Position numbers and translations under genes: made by a program
DNA from: CAYRHJ01 sp964424105
GTDB taxonomy: Bacteria > Planctomycetota > Phycisphaerae > UBA1845
Reading direction: 5' to 3'
Assembly: GCA_964424105.1 (NCBI GenBank)
Contig: CAYRHJ010000036.1
Span: 76,569 to 140,568 of the forward strand
Length of the DNA stretch: 64,000 bases
Shown: positions 18,854 through 27,672 of the stretch, piece by piece
How the letters are laid out: each line of letters opens with the position of its first letter
How positions within the stretch are numbered: the stretch's first letter is position 1
The notes under the pieces: model-generated
What the model was told of the DNA's origin: nothing
Databases searched by the model: none
Seen by the model: only the letters and a program-made list of their open reading frames with translations

Positions 18854-19891
18854 TTACGTGGCGGGCGGCGGAGCTAGCCCCGTACTCCCGTTGGATTGGT
18901 CCGAGTCCGACGCGAGCCCGGGTTGTCCTGTTCCTTGGCTGAGCATGAAACTTGGAAGTGGTTGTACAGCCTGCAAGCACAGCAGGGCAGGCTCGACATG
19001 GATCAAGACGTCAGCAATCGACGGGTTTTCAAGCCGGATGCGGTCCTTGACGGCATGTGAGATGGCATGACCGTCGGCGACGGTAATCCGTGGATCGACC
19101 TCAAGGTGCATATCAACGAAGAGGTCGAAACCGACTTTCCGCACCCGGCACTTGTGGAGACCGAGCACCCCATCCACGCCAGCCGCGGAACGCCGTACAC
19201 CCTCCTCGATCTCCTTGGGCGGAGCCGTATCAAGCAATTCTGCGAGTGCCGGACGCAACAGCCTGACGGCATTGTATGTGATGATCCCTGCCGCAATTAA
19301 CGCGGCGAAATCGTCTGCGCTCTCATACCCACGCCCACCGACCAGTGCAACGAGGATTCCGACAAACACCGCCGCAGACGTGATCGCGTCGCTGCGATGG
19401 TGCCAGGCATCGGTCCTGACGGCTGTGCTCTTCACCTCTGTCCCCACCCTTATCAAGAATCGGAATAGACCCTCTTTCGTCAACACGACGAGAACGAGAA
19501 CCGCCAGCGTGAATGGAGCGGGAGCGTGGTGCGGTGTGATGATTTCATGAACGCTTTCGACCGCGATCAGGATGGCCGCAGCCATCAACGTCAGGGAAAC
19601 AGTGGCCGCCGCAATGGGTTCAAATTTGCCATGACCGTACGGGTGATTCTCGTCGGCGGGTTTGCCCGCCATCCGCAGACCGATCCAGACTGTCAGTGAG
19701 CAGAAGATGTCCGAGGTTGACTCGACCGCATCGGCGATCAGGGCATGCGAGTGCCCGAAGTAACCGGCGGCCCCCTTCACGATCGCCAACAGGGCATTGA
19801 TGACGATTCCGATCAGCGTCGAGCGTATACCCGCCTTGCTGGCGAGCTGAGCGGTGGAATGGGTGGCCGACGAGTTGGTACGTACACGCAT
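18854..19891 (-). CDS. Cation diffusion facilitator (CDF) transporter
   Basis: Inner-membrane divalent-metal/proton antiporter (Zn, Fe, Cd or Co class). Seen: membrane segments from residue ~20, the signature HSHALIADAVESTSD with the metal-site Asp, HPYGHGKFEP, a second metal-site segment WHHRSDAITS, and a C-terminal cytoplasmic ferredoxin-like domain (LHKCRVRKVGFDLFVDMHLE with VDP..TVADGHAI). The start is the ATG at 19891 (MRVRTNSSATH), preceded by AAGGGA; the frame is open 20 codons further upstream. The last ~40 residues are a low-complexity tail. Metal specificity cannot be read from sequence by eye. Confidence 0.9.
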   Translation of the reverse strand: MRVRTNSSATHSTAQLASKAGIRSTLIGIVINALLAIVKGAAGYFGHSHALIADAVESTSDIFCSLTVWIGLRMAGKPADENHPYGHGKFEPIAAATVSLTLMAAAILIAVESVHEIITPHHAPAPFTLAVLVLVVLTKEGLFRFLIRVGTEVKSTAVRTDAWHHRSDAITSAAVFVGILVALVGGRGYESADDFAALIAAGIITYNAVRLLRPALAELLDTAPPKEIEEGVRRSAAGVDGVLGLHKCRVRKVGFDLFVDMHLEVDPRITVADGHAISHAVKDRIRLENPSIADVLIHVEPALLCLQAVQPLPSFMLSQGTGQPGLASDSDQSNGSTGLAPPPAT

Positions 19892-19987
19892 TGTTCTAGA
19901 TCCCTTCGGAGCGCAGTATACGAGCGTTGGTCCCAGGGAACAGCTTCGCACCAGTGGAAGGCGACTACATCAATGGCATTGATATGA

Positions 19988-21814
19988 TCAAGGACGACTG
20001 TCCGCATTGGCAGTCTTTTTTTCGGCATCGCTATCACGAATATGGTTGGGAAGTTCGCAATCGCCCCGGGCTTGAGACTTGTCACTGAGTTCGTCGTATC
20101 CCGATGCGGTCATGGCTGATCGAACGAAATGGACGAACATGGGTTCCGGGTCGAGCGGGCGGCTGGTCAGTTCGCAATGGGCTTGGGTGCCGATGAAACA
20201 GGGATGAGTCGTCGCAGGCAACTCCAGAACCTGCATGATGGAATGTCGTGGCGCGCGTCCTGAAAAGACCAAGCCGCCCTTTTCGAGCACTTCGACATAG
20301 TCAGGATTAACCTCGTAGCGATGTCTGAATCGCAGACGGATGTGTTCCGATCCGCCGTAGATGGTCGATAGCGTCGATCCCGGAGAGACCCGCACGTCCT
20401 GCCCGCCGAGTCGCATCGTGCCGCCGAGTTGTTCGATGGCCTTTTGCTCAGGAAGCACATCGATGACCGGGTGGGGCGTATTGACTTCGATTTCCGTGCT
20501 GTTGGCGAGTTCAAGTCCGCATACGTGCCGGGCGAATTCAATGACCGCAATTTGGAATCCGTAGCACAGGCCCAGGTAGGGAATGCGGTTTTCACGGACG
20601 TAGCGGACGCAGACCAGCTTTCCGTCCACACCGCGGATACCAAACCCACCGGGCACGATGACGCCGTGCACGTGGGCGAGGCGCTCAGCCACATTGCTTT
20701 CCGTCAGTTCGTTGCTGTCGAGCCACTCGATTTGAACTTTTGCACCGAGATGAACGCCGGCATGCTCCAGCGCTTGAATGACGCTCGCATAGCTATCGCG
20801 AAGCGACGTATACTTGCCAGTGATACCGATGGTGACTGGGTGGCCGGACTGTCGGAATCTCGCAATATAGTCGTTCCATTGCGCCCGGTGACTTTCCTCG
20901 CTCTCAATATCCACACGATCGCTCATTCCGAACACTTCCAAGACTGCATCGTCGATGCCGGCGCCGCGCAGCATTTCGGGAATGACGTACACACTGTCGC
21001 AGTCGTGCATGGAAAAAATGCGACTCATGGGGACATTGGAATAAACCGCGATCTTTTCGCGTACTTTCTTGGTTACCGGATTGCGCGCTCGGCAGGCGAT
21101 GACGTGCGGGTGAATGCCGGCGGCCATCAGTTGACGGAGGTTGAGCTGGGCGGGCTTGGATTTCTGTTCGCCCAGCATCGCCGGTTCGACAATGTAGGTC
21201 AGCGCAACGGCGCAGACGCTGCCCTGGCCCTCCTCAAACGCCAACTCCTTGATGGCTTCAATGAGATAGGCGTTTTCCACGTCACCCACCGTGCCGCCGA
21301 TCTCGACAAACAGGATGTCGGCTTCACTGGTGACCGCCAACTCGCGCAATCGGGTTTTGACCTCGCCGGTGACGTGGGGAATCATCTGAACGTCTCGGCC
21401 CAAATAACCGCCGCGACGCTCCTTTTCGAGCACGCGGGAAAAGATCTGACCACTGGTGCAGAAATTCAGGCGGCTCAGGTTCTGGTTGAGCATGCGCTCA
21501 TAGGTGCCCAGATCCATGTCGCATTCCATGCCGTCGTCCAACACAAAGACCTCGCCATGACGAAATGGATTCAGCGTCCCGCTGTCGCGGTTGAGGTATC
21601 CTTCCAGCTTGATGGGCGCGACGCGGAAGCCCTTATCCTGCAAAACTTTGGCCAGCGAACTGGAAAAGATGCCCTTACCCAGGCCGCTCATGACCGTTCC
21701 GAAGACGACGACATACTTGCACTGACCGATTTGATACCCAGCCGGCAAATTTACGTAGAATTCCGTGTCATCAGATTGGTCGCCAAGAGGTGAGAGCAAG
21801 TCGTCAGAAAACAT
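19988..21814 (-). CDS. pyrG: CTP synthase, divergent
   Basis: Makes CTP from UTP, ATP and glutamine-derived ammonia. The synthetase domain has the P-loop SGLGKGIF, HGEVFVLDDGMECDMDLGTYER and EIGGTVGDVE. The glutamine amidotransferase domain has VPGGFGIRG, nucleophile Cys in GLCYGFQ, and the His/Glu pair in QAHCEL. Length is 608 against ~540 usual, from an N-terminal extension of ~32 residues and a polar C-terminal tail. The normally strict K-x-DPYxNxDPGTMxP segment reads KLEGYLNRDSGTLNP, with the usual Mg-binding Asp replaced by Glu. It lies 16 nt after kdsB, and CTP is the KdsB co-substrate, so the pair is a functional operon. Confidence 0.9.
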   Translation of the reverse strand: MFSDDLLSPLGDQSDDTEFYVNLPAGYQIGQCKYVVVFGTVMSGLGKGIFSSSLAKVLQDKGFRVAPIKLEGYLNRDSGTLNPFRHGEVFVLDDGMECDMDLGTYERMLNQNLSRLNFCTSGQIFSRVLEKERRGGYLGRDVQMIPHVTGEVKTRLRELAVTSEADILFVEIGGTVGDVENAYLIEAIKELAFEEGQGSVCAVALTYIVEPAMLGEQKSKPAQLNLRQLMAAGIHPHVIACRARNPVTKKVREKIAVYSNVPMSRIFSMHDCDSVYVIPEMLRGAGIDDAVLEVFGMSDRVDIESEESHRAQWNDYIARFRQSGHPVTIGITGKYTSLRDSYASVIQALEHAGVHLGAKVQIEWLDSNELTESNVAERLAHVHGVIVPGGFGIRGVDGKLVCVRYVRENRIPYLGLCYGFQIAVIEFARHVCGLELANSTEIEVNTPHPVIDVLPEQKAIEQLGGTMRLGGQDVRVSPGSTLSTIYGGSEHIRLRFRHRYEVNPDYVEVLEKGGLVFSGRAPRHSIMQVLELPATTHPCFIGTQAHCELTSRPLDPEPMFVHFVRSAMTASGYDELSDKSQARGDCELPNHIRDSDAEKKTANADSRP

Positions 21815-21830
21815 GATTCATTACCGCCGT

Positions 21831-22607
21831 TTACGCTTCCACAATGGAGTTCATTCGTTGGCGTTGGGTTGATCGATCGCGAACCAGGAAGGCGGCATAA
21901 TCCGCCGGCGTATCGATCCCTACACTCGCCCGCTCCACCAACCCGACCGCGATCGATCGTCCATGCTCCAGGATTCGCAGTTGCTCAAGTCCCTCGAGTT
22001 TTTCCAGCGGCGTCGGTTCCCAGGAGGCCATCTCCAGAAGAAACTCACGCCGGTAGGCATAGATGCCCAAATGCAGCAGCGGGCCTGGCGCATCCGCTTC
22101 ATGGTTGCGGGCAAACGGAATGAGCGAACGAGAAAAATAGAGGGCCCGCCGGCCTGCACGAACGACCTTGACACAACCCGGATCATGCGGATCGGCTACC
22201 ACCCCTTGACGATTCAAGGCGTCAAATGGGCAGGCAAGGGTTGAAGCCGAGAACGCTTCGTCCGCCAGCAGCGAAATCACCCGCGAGAGGGCGTCCGGCT
22301 CGATCTCCGGTTCGTCGCCTTGAACGTTGACCACCACGTCGCAATCAAGCTGTCCAGCCACCTCAGCCACCCGATCGGAACCGGTGGCGTGATCCGCTCC
22401 GGTCATGACGCATTCACCGCCGAACGATCGAACAGCGGCCAATATACGATCGTCGTCGGTGGCCACGATGACACGATCGACGCCCGCCGCCTCAGCAGCT
22501 CGCTCGTACACATGTTGGACGAGGTATTTTCCGGTTTCTTTGAGGAGAGGCTTTCCGGGGAATCGCGTGGATTCGTATCGGGCGGGAATCACCGCGACGG
22601 ATTTCAA
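21831..22607 (-). CDS. kdsB: 3-deoxy-manno-octulosonate cytidylyltransferase
   Basis: Activates Kdo with CTP to CMP-Kdo for LPS inner-core synthesis in the cytoplasm. Motifs: IPARYESTRFPGKPL (nucleotide-binding N-terminus), VIVATDDDRI, TGADHATGSDRVAEV, VVNVQGDEPEI (Mg ligands) and HLGIYAYRREFL. The start is the TTG at 22607: a strong GGAGGT lies five bases before it and homology begins there (KSVAVIPARYE). The frame runs 19 codons further upstream without homology. About 258 residues, the normal length. Presence of kdsB shows a Gram-negative envelope with Kdo. It forms an operon with the downstream pyrG. Confidence 0.94.
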   Translation of the reverse strand: MKSVAVIPARYESTRFPGKPLLKETGKYLVQHVYERAAEAAGVDRVIVATDDDRILAAVRSFGGECVMTGADHATGSDRVAEVAGQLDCDVVVNVQGDEPEIEPDALSRVISLLADEAFSASTLACPFDALNRQGVVADPHDPGCVKVVRAGRRALYFSRSLIPFARNHEADAPGPLLHLGIYAYRREFLLEMASWEPTPLEKLEGLEQLRILEHGRSIAVGLVERASVGIDTPADYAAFLVRDRSTQRQRMNSIVEA

Positions 22608-22784
22608 CCCGTACCTCCAGCATGTGTTTGCGAACCGTGACGTATCACATGATGATCTTATCAACGACTCGGCGACACGTCAAACGGCGACTGCTTGTAG
22701 TCGGTCAACCGACCGATTAGGATTTCCAAATCTATTCCAATATCCCGCAAGAAACCGATCGAAATGTAGAAACTCGATGACACC

Positions 22785-24161
22785 ATGAGTCACAAACTGC
22801 TTACCGTACTGATATTGGCCGGTCTGCTGCTCGGAGCCGTCGTCGGGCAACTTCTTTTCGATCCGAATTTCGATCTCCGCCAGTCTGATTCCACCCACGC
22901 CCATGCCTCCGCGTTGTCCGTATTCACGTTCCTGGGCAACACCGTCTTCATGGGTCTGCTGCGAATGATGATTATCCCGCTGGTGGCGGTCAGCGTGATC
23001 GTGGGCGTCACCAGCGTCGGCGATTTTCGACGGCTGGGCAAAATCGGGGCGTGGACCCTTCTATACTACTTCGGCACCATGGCCATCGCGGTCACCATGG
23101 GGCTGATTCTGGTCAGCGTTTTCAAGCCGGGAACACGCATCGACGCCGCCCAACGAAACAGTACGGTAGCCGCCTATTCGCAGGATTCCGGCAGCGTGGA
23201 ACAGCTCGAAGCCAAACAACGCGAGGGGCTTCTGGGCGTGGCCAAGGGCCTGGCTGAACAGATCATTCCCCTGAACATCATCGGAGCTGCCGCGGGGGTG
23301 TCCTATGCGCCGAAGATGGAGGTATCCAGCGCGGGGCAACCGCTGCCCATCATCTTCTTTTCGATTTTCTTCGGGGTCGTCGTGACCATGATCGGACCGA
23401 AAAACCGCATCATCATCGAGTTTTTCGAGGCTGTGTTCGACGTGCTCATGATTATGGTGCAAGCCGTCATCTGGCTTGCACCCGTCGGCGTCTTCGCCCT
23501 ATTGGCATGGACGGTCGCACGGATTGGGCTGTCCGATTTCGGCCCCGCGATTGGTTCGTATATGGCCGTCGTACTCGGCGGCCTGGGCGTGCACGGCCTG
23601 ATCGTGCTGCCCTTGATCTTGTGGCTGTTCGGTCGCAACAAGGAGGGCCGGAGGTTCAACCCGTTCACTTTTTTGCACCAGATGCGGCAGGCCCTCATGA
23701 CCGCCCTGGGGACCGATTCCTCGTCGGCTACCCTTCCGGTGACGATCGAGTGCGCCACGGAATTGGGCGGAGTGAGCAAGCGAGCGGCCGGGTTCGTCTT
23801 ACCGCTCGGTTCGACCATCAATATGGACGGGACGGCGTTGTACGAAGCCGTCGCGGTCGTATTCCTGGCACAGGCCTACGGATTGAGTCTGGATTTCACG
23901 ACGATGGTATTGATCGCCCTCACCGCCACACTCGCGGCCGTGGGAGCGGCGGGCATCCCCTCAGCGGGCTTGGTCACCATGGTCATCGTTTTGGACGCCG
24001 TCAACAACAGCGTCATCGCCGCCGATCCGACGATTCAAGCCATTCCCATCGCGGCGGTGGGATTGATCATTGGAGTGGATCGCATCCTGGACATGTTTCG
24101 AACGGTGGTCAACGTCTGGGGCGACGCCGTCGGCGCCAAGATCATCGATCGCATCTGTTAA
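22785..24161 (+). CDS. Dicarboxylate/glutamate:cation symporter (DAACS family)
   Basis: Inner-membrane secondary transporter of the GltP/DctA type, importing dicarboxylates or acidic amino acids with H+ or Na+. Seen: the N-terminal helices with MGLLRMMIIPLVAVSVIVGV, the serine-rich reentrant loop TDSSSATLPVTIECA, the NMDGTALYEAVAVVFLAQ motif of TM7, and AAVGAAGIPSAGLVTMVIVL. 458 residues, full length. An insertion of ~70 residues after TM3 (FKPGTRIDAAQRN ... YAPK) is larger than in GltP. It is divergent from kdsB. Substrate and coupling ion are not determinable here. Confidence 0.9.
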   Translation: MSHKLLTVLILAGLLLGAVVGQLLFDPNFDLRQSDSTHAHASALSVFTFLGNTVFMGLLRMMIIPLVAVSVIVGVTSVGDFRRLGKIGAWTLLYYFGTMAIAVTMGLILVSVFKPGTRIDAAQRNSTVAAYSQDSGSVEQLEAKQREGLLGVAKGLAEQIIPLNIIGAAAGVSYAPKMEVSSAGQPLPIIFFSIFFGVVVTMIGPKNRIIIEFFEAVFDVLMIMVQAVIWLAPVGVFALLAWTVARIGLSDFGPAIGSYMAVVLGGLGVHGLIVLPLILWLFGRNKEGRRFNPFTFLHQMRQALMTALGTDSSSATLPVTIECATELGGVSKRAAGFVLPLGSTINMDGTALYEAVAVVFLAQAYGLSLDFTTMVLIALTATLAAVGAAGIPSAGLVTMVIVLDAVNNSVIAADPTIQAIPIAAVGLIIGVDRILDMFRTVVNVWGDAVGAKIIDRIC

Positions 24162-24268
24162 TAACGCCGGCCTTCAATCTCCATTCCATCTCGATTGGAT
24201 GCCAGTGCCATTCAGAATCCAAGAGCGTGTTTCGAAAGTGTCTTTTCTTTCCGAGCCGCGACCGTAAA

Positions 24269-24366
24269 GAGCCTGAGAAAAAATCGATTTTCGATGGCAG
24301 CGACCCGCATTCTTGATAGCGCCACGCGGGTTGCCCGAACGATTCTTTTGATTTTTTCCCAGGCTC
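24269..24366. repeat. 98-bp unit bounded by 17-bp inverted repeats
   Basis: Left arm GAGCCTGAGAAAAAATC (24269-24285) and right arm GATTTTTTCCCAGGCTC (24350-24366) are inverted repeats with one mismatch. The interior has no coding potential. The flanks CCGAGCCGCGACCGTAA and GTAAGGGAGCGGTC look like further parts of the same repeat family. It could be a MITE-like or REP-like unit; its T-run could also end transcription of the symporter gene. Confidence 0.7.
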
Positions 24367-24385
24367 GTAAGGGAGCGGTCTTTCT

Positions 24386-24808
24386 TCAAATGGCAAAGAT
24401 CTCGAACCACTGCGCTCGACTTCCAAACGGCTCTTGAAACACGTTCTGTCCCACCTCAATGAAGCGCTTGACTGCGGCGGTCATCAGCACCTCTGCCTTC
24501 GCCGCACGCACTAATTCGACGGTCCTGACCGCCGCGGAATGACTCTCCTGCACGTCCTCGATCGGGTAAGAATCGATGTTGAGGCTCGCCTCCTCGGCCA
24601 CCTGCCTGATCTTCTGGCGCGGGCCGACCAGGATGGGCAAAATCAAGCCCGCCTCGGCCGCCTCAATCGCGCCGGACAGCGCCGTCCGCTCGCAAGGGTA
24701 CGCCACCGCGGCCGTCACCGGCTCCAAGTCCCGGCAGCGTTGTAGCACTCGCTCGTATGCGTCGTGTTGTCCATTCGATTCGTTTGCTTTAGTGGTCGCC
24801 TGTTTCAT
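24386..24808 (-). pseudogene. Phosphate acetyl/butyryltransferase, N-terminal fragment
   Basis: 140 residues. Residues ~18-110 match the start of the Pta/Ptb catalytic domain: YERVLQRCRDLEPVTAAVAY, EAAEAGLILPILVGP, and the helix with VQESHSAAVRTVELVRAAKAEVLM. In intact enzymes a KGSLHTD-type segment and ~200 more residues follow; here the frame ends in an unrelated tail (AVKRFIEVGQNVFQEPFG). Pta interconverts acetyl-CoA and acetyl phosphate. The fragment lacks the active-site half and is almost certainly inactive. A good sigma-54 promoter match (25046-25061) lies upstream in the right orientation. Confidence 0.7.
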
Positions 24809-25199
24809 GATCGTCGCCTCTTTTCGCGTCTACCGTTCCACGCCGACGTTGCCGTACGCGTCCGCGACGAGGAAGACCGTTGGTTACATGCCGGACCCTG
24901 ATCCGAACCGTCGAGTGCTTCGCCGTCACTCGCGACCTCGCAACACATTGTCTCGTACCTATATGAGCGGAGGTCGCCGACTCGCTTTCGTCCCTGGCCG
25001 GCTGTCTAGCTAGTCCCATTTCGTTTCCTTAATCTGCGTCTCCTAATGCAAAGGCCATACCAGTGACGGAATTGCGGGACGTCTGTCACCCAAGAAATGC
25101 AGGATTCAGCACTTACGGATTGCAGCGTTGTGGAGCACCTCGCGACGTGTCAGAGCCAGAGCGCCAGCGGTTTGGCGCGTGCGCCGACGGGTTGGCGCG
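24809..25199. other. Intergenic region with sigma-54 promoter
   Basis: 391 bases between the pta fragment and the enhancer-binding regulator, both on the minus strand. No gene is seen. It holds the sigma-54 promoter match at 25046-25061 and, upstream of it in transcription direction (25080-25195), GC-rich short dyads such as GGCGC-GT-GCGCC that could bind the regulator. Confidence 0.5.
25046..25061 (-). promoter_or_regulatory. Sigma-54 promoter (-24/-12)
   Basis: On the minus strand the sequence is TGGTATGGCCTTTGCA, matching the sigma-54 consensus TGGYAYRR-N4-TTGC with exactly ten bases between the invariant GG and GC. It points to the pta fragment, about 240 nt downstream. An intact sigma-54 enhancer-binding protein is encoded directly upstream (25200-26756), making a coherent regulatory pair. 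Confidence 0.65.
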
Positions 25200-26756
25200 C
25201 TATTCGGGACGGGAGATGCCGAGCTTCTTCATTTTCCAATGCAACGTCGAACGCTTCATACCCAGGCGGGCCGCCGCCCCCTTCGGGCCGCCGAGAACCC
25301 AATCGGTTTCTCGCACCACACGCAGGATGTGCTCTCGCTCCGCGTCAGTCAGCGTGACGGAAGCAGCCGCACTCGGCACCTTGTCCGTAGAGGCCGCCGG
25401 TTGCAGGTCGGCCACGGGCACCTGAAGCGTCGAGCCATTAGAGAGGATCACCGCGCGCTCGATGACGTTTTGAAGCTCACGCACGTTGCCGGGCCAGGGG
25501 TAATGAACCAGTGCATCCATGACCGAGCTCGGGATCGTTTCGATCCGCCGGCCCATGCGGCGGGCGAAACCCTGGGTGAAATGGCGTACGAGACGCGGGA
25601 TGTCATCGGCGCGCTCGCGCAATGGCGGCAAGGCGATCGGGAAGACATTCAGGCGGTAGTACAAATCGCTGCGGAAGCGGCCTTCGGAATTCATCGCTGA
25701 GAGGTCGCGGTTGGTAGCGGCCACGAGGCGCACGCTTACTCGAATCGTTCTCGATCCCCCGAGACGCTCGAATTCGTTCTCTTGCAATACGCGCAGCAGC
25801 TTCGGTTGGAGCTCCAACGGAATGTCGCCTATCTCATCAAGGAACAGCGTCCCCTGATGCGCCAACTCAAAACGTCCGATTCGCTGGCTGATCGCGCCGG
25901 TGAAGGCACCTCGCTCGTGGCCGAACAACTCGCTTTCGAGCAGACCCGTGGGAATCGCCGCGCAATTCAGGTTCACGAACGTGCGGCTGTTGCGCTGGCT
26001 CAAATCGTGCACGGCTCGGGCGATCAGTTCCTTGCCCGTGCCGGTTTCGCCGCGAATAAGGACGGTGGACTCCGTGGGAGCAACCGTTTCGACTTGCTTG
26101 AGCACGGCGCGCAGCGCCGCGTTCTCACCGACGATGTCGCCGAAATGGTGCACGGTGCGAACTTCCTCCTCCAGATATGCCTTCTCCTTCGCGAGTTTGT
26201 CACGCAGCGCCTCGATCTCCTCAAAGGCCAGAGCGCTTTCTACGGCGACAGCTACTTGGTTTGCCACGAGTTGTAGAAAGTTTGTGTCCGATCCGTCGTA
26301 GGTCCCCGGCTGCTTGGACGCAAACACCAGCGCACCCAGCCGCCGCCGGGCCGTGGTCAGCGGCAGCCAACAGTAGCTATGGACCCCCAACGCCTCGACC
26401 CGTTCCAGCAACCGTGGCCAGCGCCTTAGCTCGTCCACGTTCGAGGTGATGAGCGGCTGCTGGGTCCGCCAAACCAATCCCGCCGGATCATCTTCCGGAC
26501 GTAAGACGATCGCCAAGCCGGCCGGAATAGGTTCCGCGGTCTCCAAAACATGCAGGTGCATAGTGTCGGCCGCATCGTCGTGCAGAACCAACGATAGGGC
26601 ATCAAAGTGCACAACCTGAACAAGCTGGCCGGCCAACTCGTGGAACAGCGCCGGCAATTCCCGGTGCGAGATGATTGCTCCGGAAACGGCGAGCAAGGCC
26701 CGGTACCGATTCTCGGTGGCTTTAAAGTGTCCGTCCGATTCAGCAGGTGCCACCAA
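25200..26756 (-). CDS. Sigma-54-dependent transcriptional regulator (GAF-AAA+-Fis)
   Basis: Enhancer-binding protein that opens sigma-54 promoters. Domains: GAF sensor (~20-170), short coiled linker with LRDKLAKEKAYLEEEV (~185-200), AAA+ domain with Walker A GETGTGKE, the sigma-54 contact loop GAFTGA, Walker B GTLFLDEIGD and the sensor/arginine segment YYRLNVFPIALPPLRER, and a C-terminal Fis-type HTH (KGAAARLGMKRSTLHWKMKKLGI). The layout is FhlA/NorR-like. No receiver domain is present, so activation is probably by a small ligand or gas at the GAF domain. The likely target is the adjacent promoter at 25046-25061. Confidence 0.93.
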   Translation of the reverse strand: MVAPAESDGHFKATENRYRALLAVSGAIISHRELPALFHELAGQLVQVVHFDALSLVLHDDAADTMHLHVLETAEPIPAGLAIVLRPEDDPAGLVWRTQQPLITSNVDELRRWPRLLERVEALGVHSYCWLPLTTARRRLGALVFASKQPGTYDGSDTNFLQLVANQVAVAVESALAFEEIEALRDKLAKEKAYLEEEVRTVHHFGDIVGENAALRAVLKQVETVAPTESTVLIRGETGTGKELIARAVHDLSQRNSRTFVNLNCAAIPTGLLESELFGHERGAFTGAISQRIGRFELAHQGTLFLDEIGDIPLELQPKLLRVLQENEFERLGGSRTIRVSVRLVAATNRDLSAMNSEGRFRSDLYYRLNVFPIALPPLRERADDIPRLVRHFTQGFARRMGRRIETIPSSVMDALVHYPWPGNVRELQNVIERAVILSNGSTLQVPVADLQPAASTDKVPSAAASVTLTDAEREHILRVVRETDWVLGGPKGAAARLGMKRSTLHWKMKKLGISRPE

Positions 26757-26930
26757 TTGCTCCTACGCGACAACCCAATCATGCCGATCCCGGTAAGCGC
26801 CTATCCGCATCGGACGGATTGTACCACCGCCAATTCGAGTCCAACACGTTCTTGGCGGAGGTCCTCGCGCGTAATCACCCGGGATCGGAGGATCGCCGGG
26901 GCGGACCGTCTGGTGCGTGCACAAGCGCCG

Positions 26931-27070
26931 ACCCGCCCAAAATCTACGATTTTGAGCCAAAATCGCGGATTATGCGATAATAAAGCGGGTCTTTAATGAC
27001 CACTCTTGCCTCGTTGAAACTCTTCGGCACCGTCGAAAACCGGTTTTATCGGGTACCAATCGGGTACTCC
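26931..27070 (+). repeat. Long direct repeat, copy A (pair with 41944-42084)
   Basis: About 140 bp closely matching copy B at 41944-42084 in the same orientation. Shared landmarks: TTTTGAGCCAAAATCGCGGAT, TAAAGCGGGT, AATGACCACT, CTCTTCGG, CGAAAACCGGT and a pair of CGGGTAC words (ATCGGGTACCAATCGGGTAC). The unit has no coding potential. Together the copies bracket the ~15-kb metal-efflux module. Confidence 0.8.
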
Positions 27071-27124
27071 TTATTGCGCCAAGTTTTTCGTTATTTTTGG
27101 GAGGCCGATGACGTTTTCAGGATG

Positions 27125-27503
27125 CACATGCGTGTTTCGACACGGCCTTTCACCAGGACCTGCCGTGTGTGGCACGGCTGTTGCCGATCCCCCGGCAATT
27201 AAGCGAAAGGAGTACGGCGGTTAGAGGTCTCACTGGTTGTGCTATGCGTATCTCATGGGAGAATTGGGCCGCCTAGCCGGAGCAGAAGCCGCATAGGGCC
27301 GGGTCACCCTCGCGCACCTCGGCAGTGGTGCGAGCCTGGCGGCGATTCATCACGGCAAAGCGGTTGATGCAAATATGAGTTTCCCCCGACCGCCGGGGTG
27401 CCCGAGAGCACTTGCTCCGGCGATCTCGAGCGCGTGCTGCTTTGGCATCCGGCGCGAACGGAACAAACGAGCGTGACGCACTTCAATGAGATGGTCAATA
27501 TCC
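27125..27503 (+). pseudogene. Acetate kinase, internal fragment with stops and frameshifts
   Basis: The DNA aligns over its whole length with the middle of the intact ackA part at about 45472-45848, for example TTTCGACACGGCCTTTCACC against TTTTGACACGGCATTTCATC, and the peptide HLGSGASLAAIHHGKAVD against HLGNGASLAAVHRGKPVD. It carries an in-frame TAG where the intact gene has CAG (GCATAGGGCCGG) and several indels. Neither end of the gene is present. It is a dead duplicate directly after repeat copy A. Confidence 0.85.
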
Positions 27504-27504
27504 T

Positions 27505-27672
27505 ATGGCAAGAGACCCCATTTGCGGAATGACAGTGAATGAAGCGTCGCGGCTGCGTGCGGAGCGCGACGGACAGTCGTTTTACTTTTGCGACGAGCAC
27601 TGCCGGCAGAAGTTTCTGTCCACGCCCGCCGGGGCCAGGCCGGAGGCTAATTCTGGAGGCTGTTGTGGATAA
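27505..27672 (+). CDS. Small YHS-domain metal-binding peptide
   Basis: A 55-residue peptide, MARDPICGMTVNEASRLRAE then RDGQSFYFCDEHCRQKF, ending GGCCG. It is a YHS domain (CGM...FYFC..HC) very like the N-terminus of the CopA ATPase at 29472 (MTRDPICGMKVDEAS...FYFCSDHCRKSF). YHS domains bind soft metals in copper-handling proteins. It may be a free metal chaperone or the remnant of a second CopA. Its stop overlaps the GTG start of the antiporter gene (GTGGATAA), so the two are translationally coupled. The terminal Cys-Cys is an extra possible ligand. Confidence 0.65.
   Translation: MARDPICGMTVNEASRLRAERDGQSFYFCDEHCRQKFLSTPAGARPEANSGGCCG

Noticed and set aside
20429..21793. 454-codon open frame antisense to pyrG
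   Set aside because: It mirrors a clearly conserved CTP synthase; long antisense frames are common in G/C-rich genes and this one has no recognisable domains.
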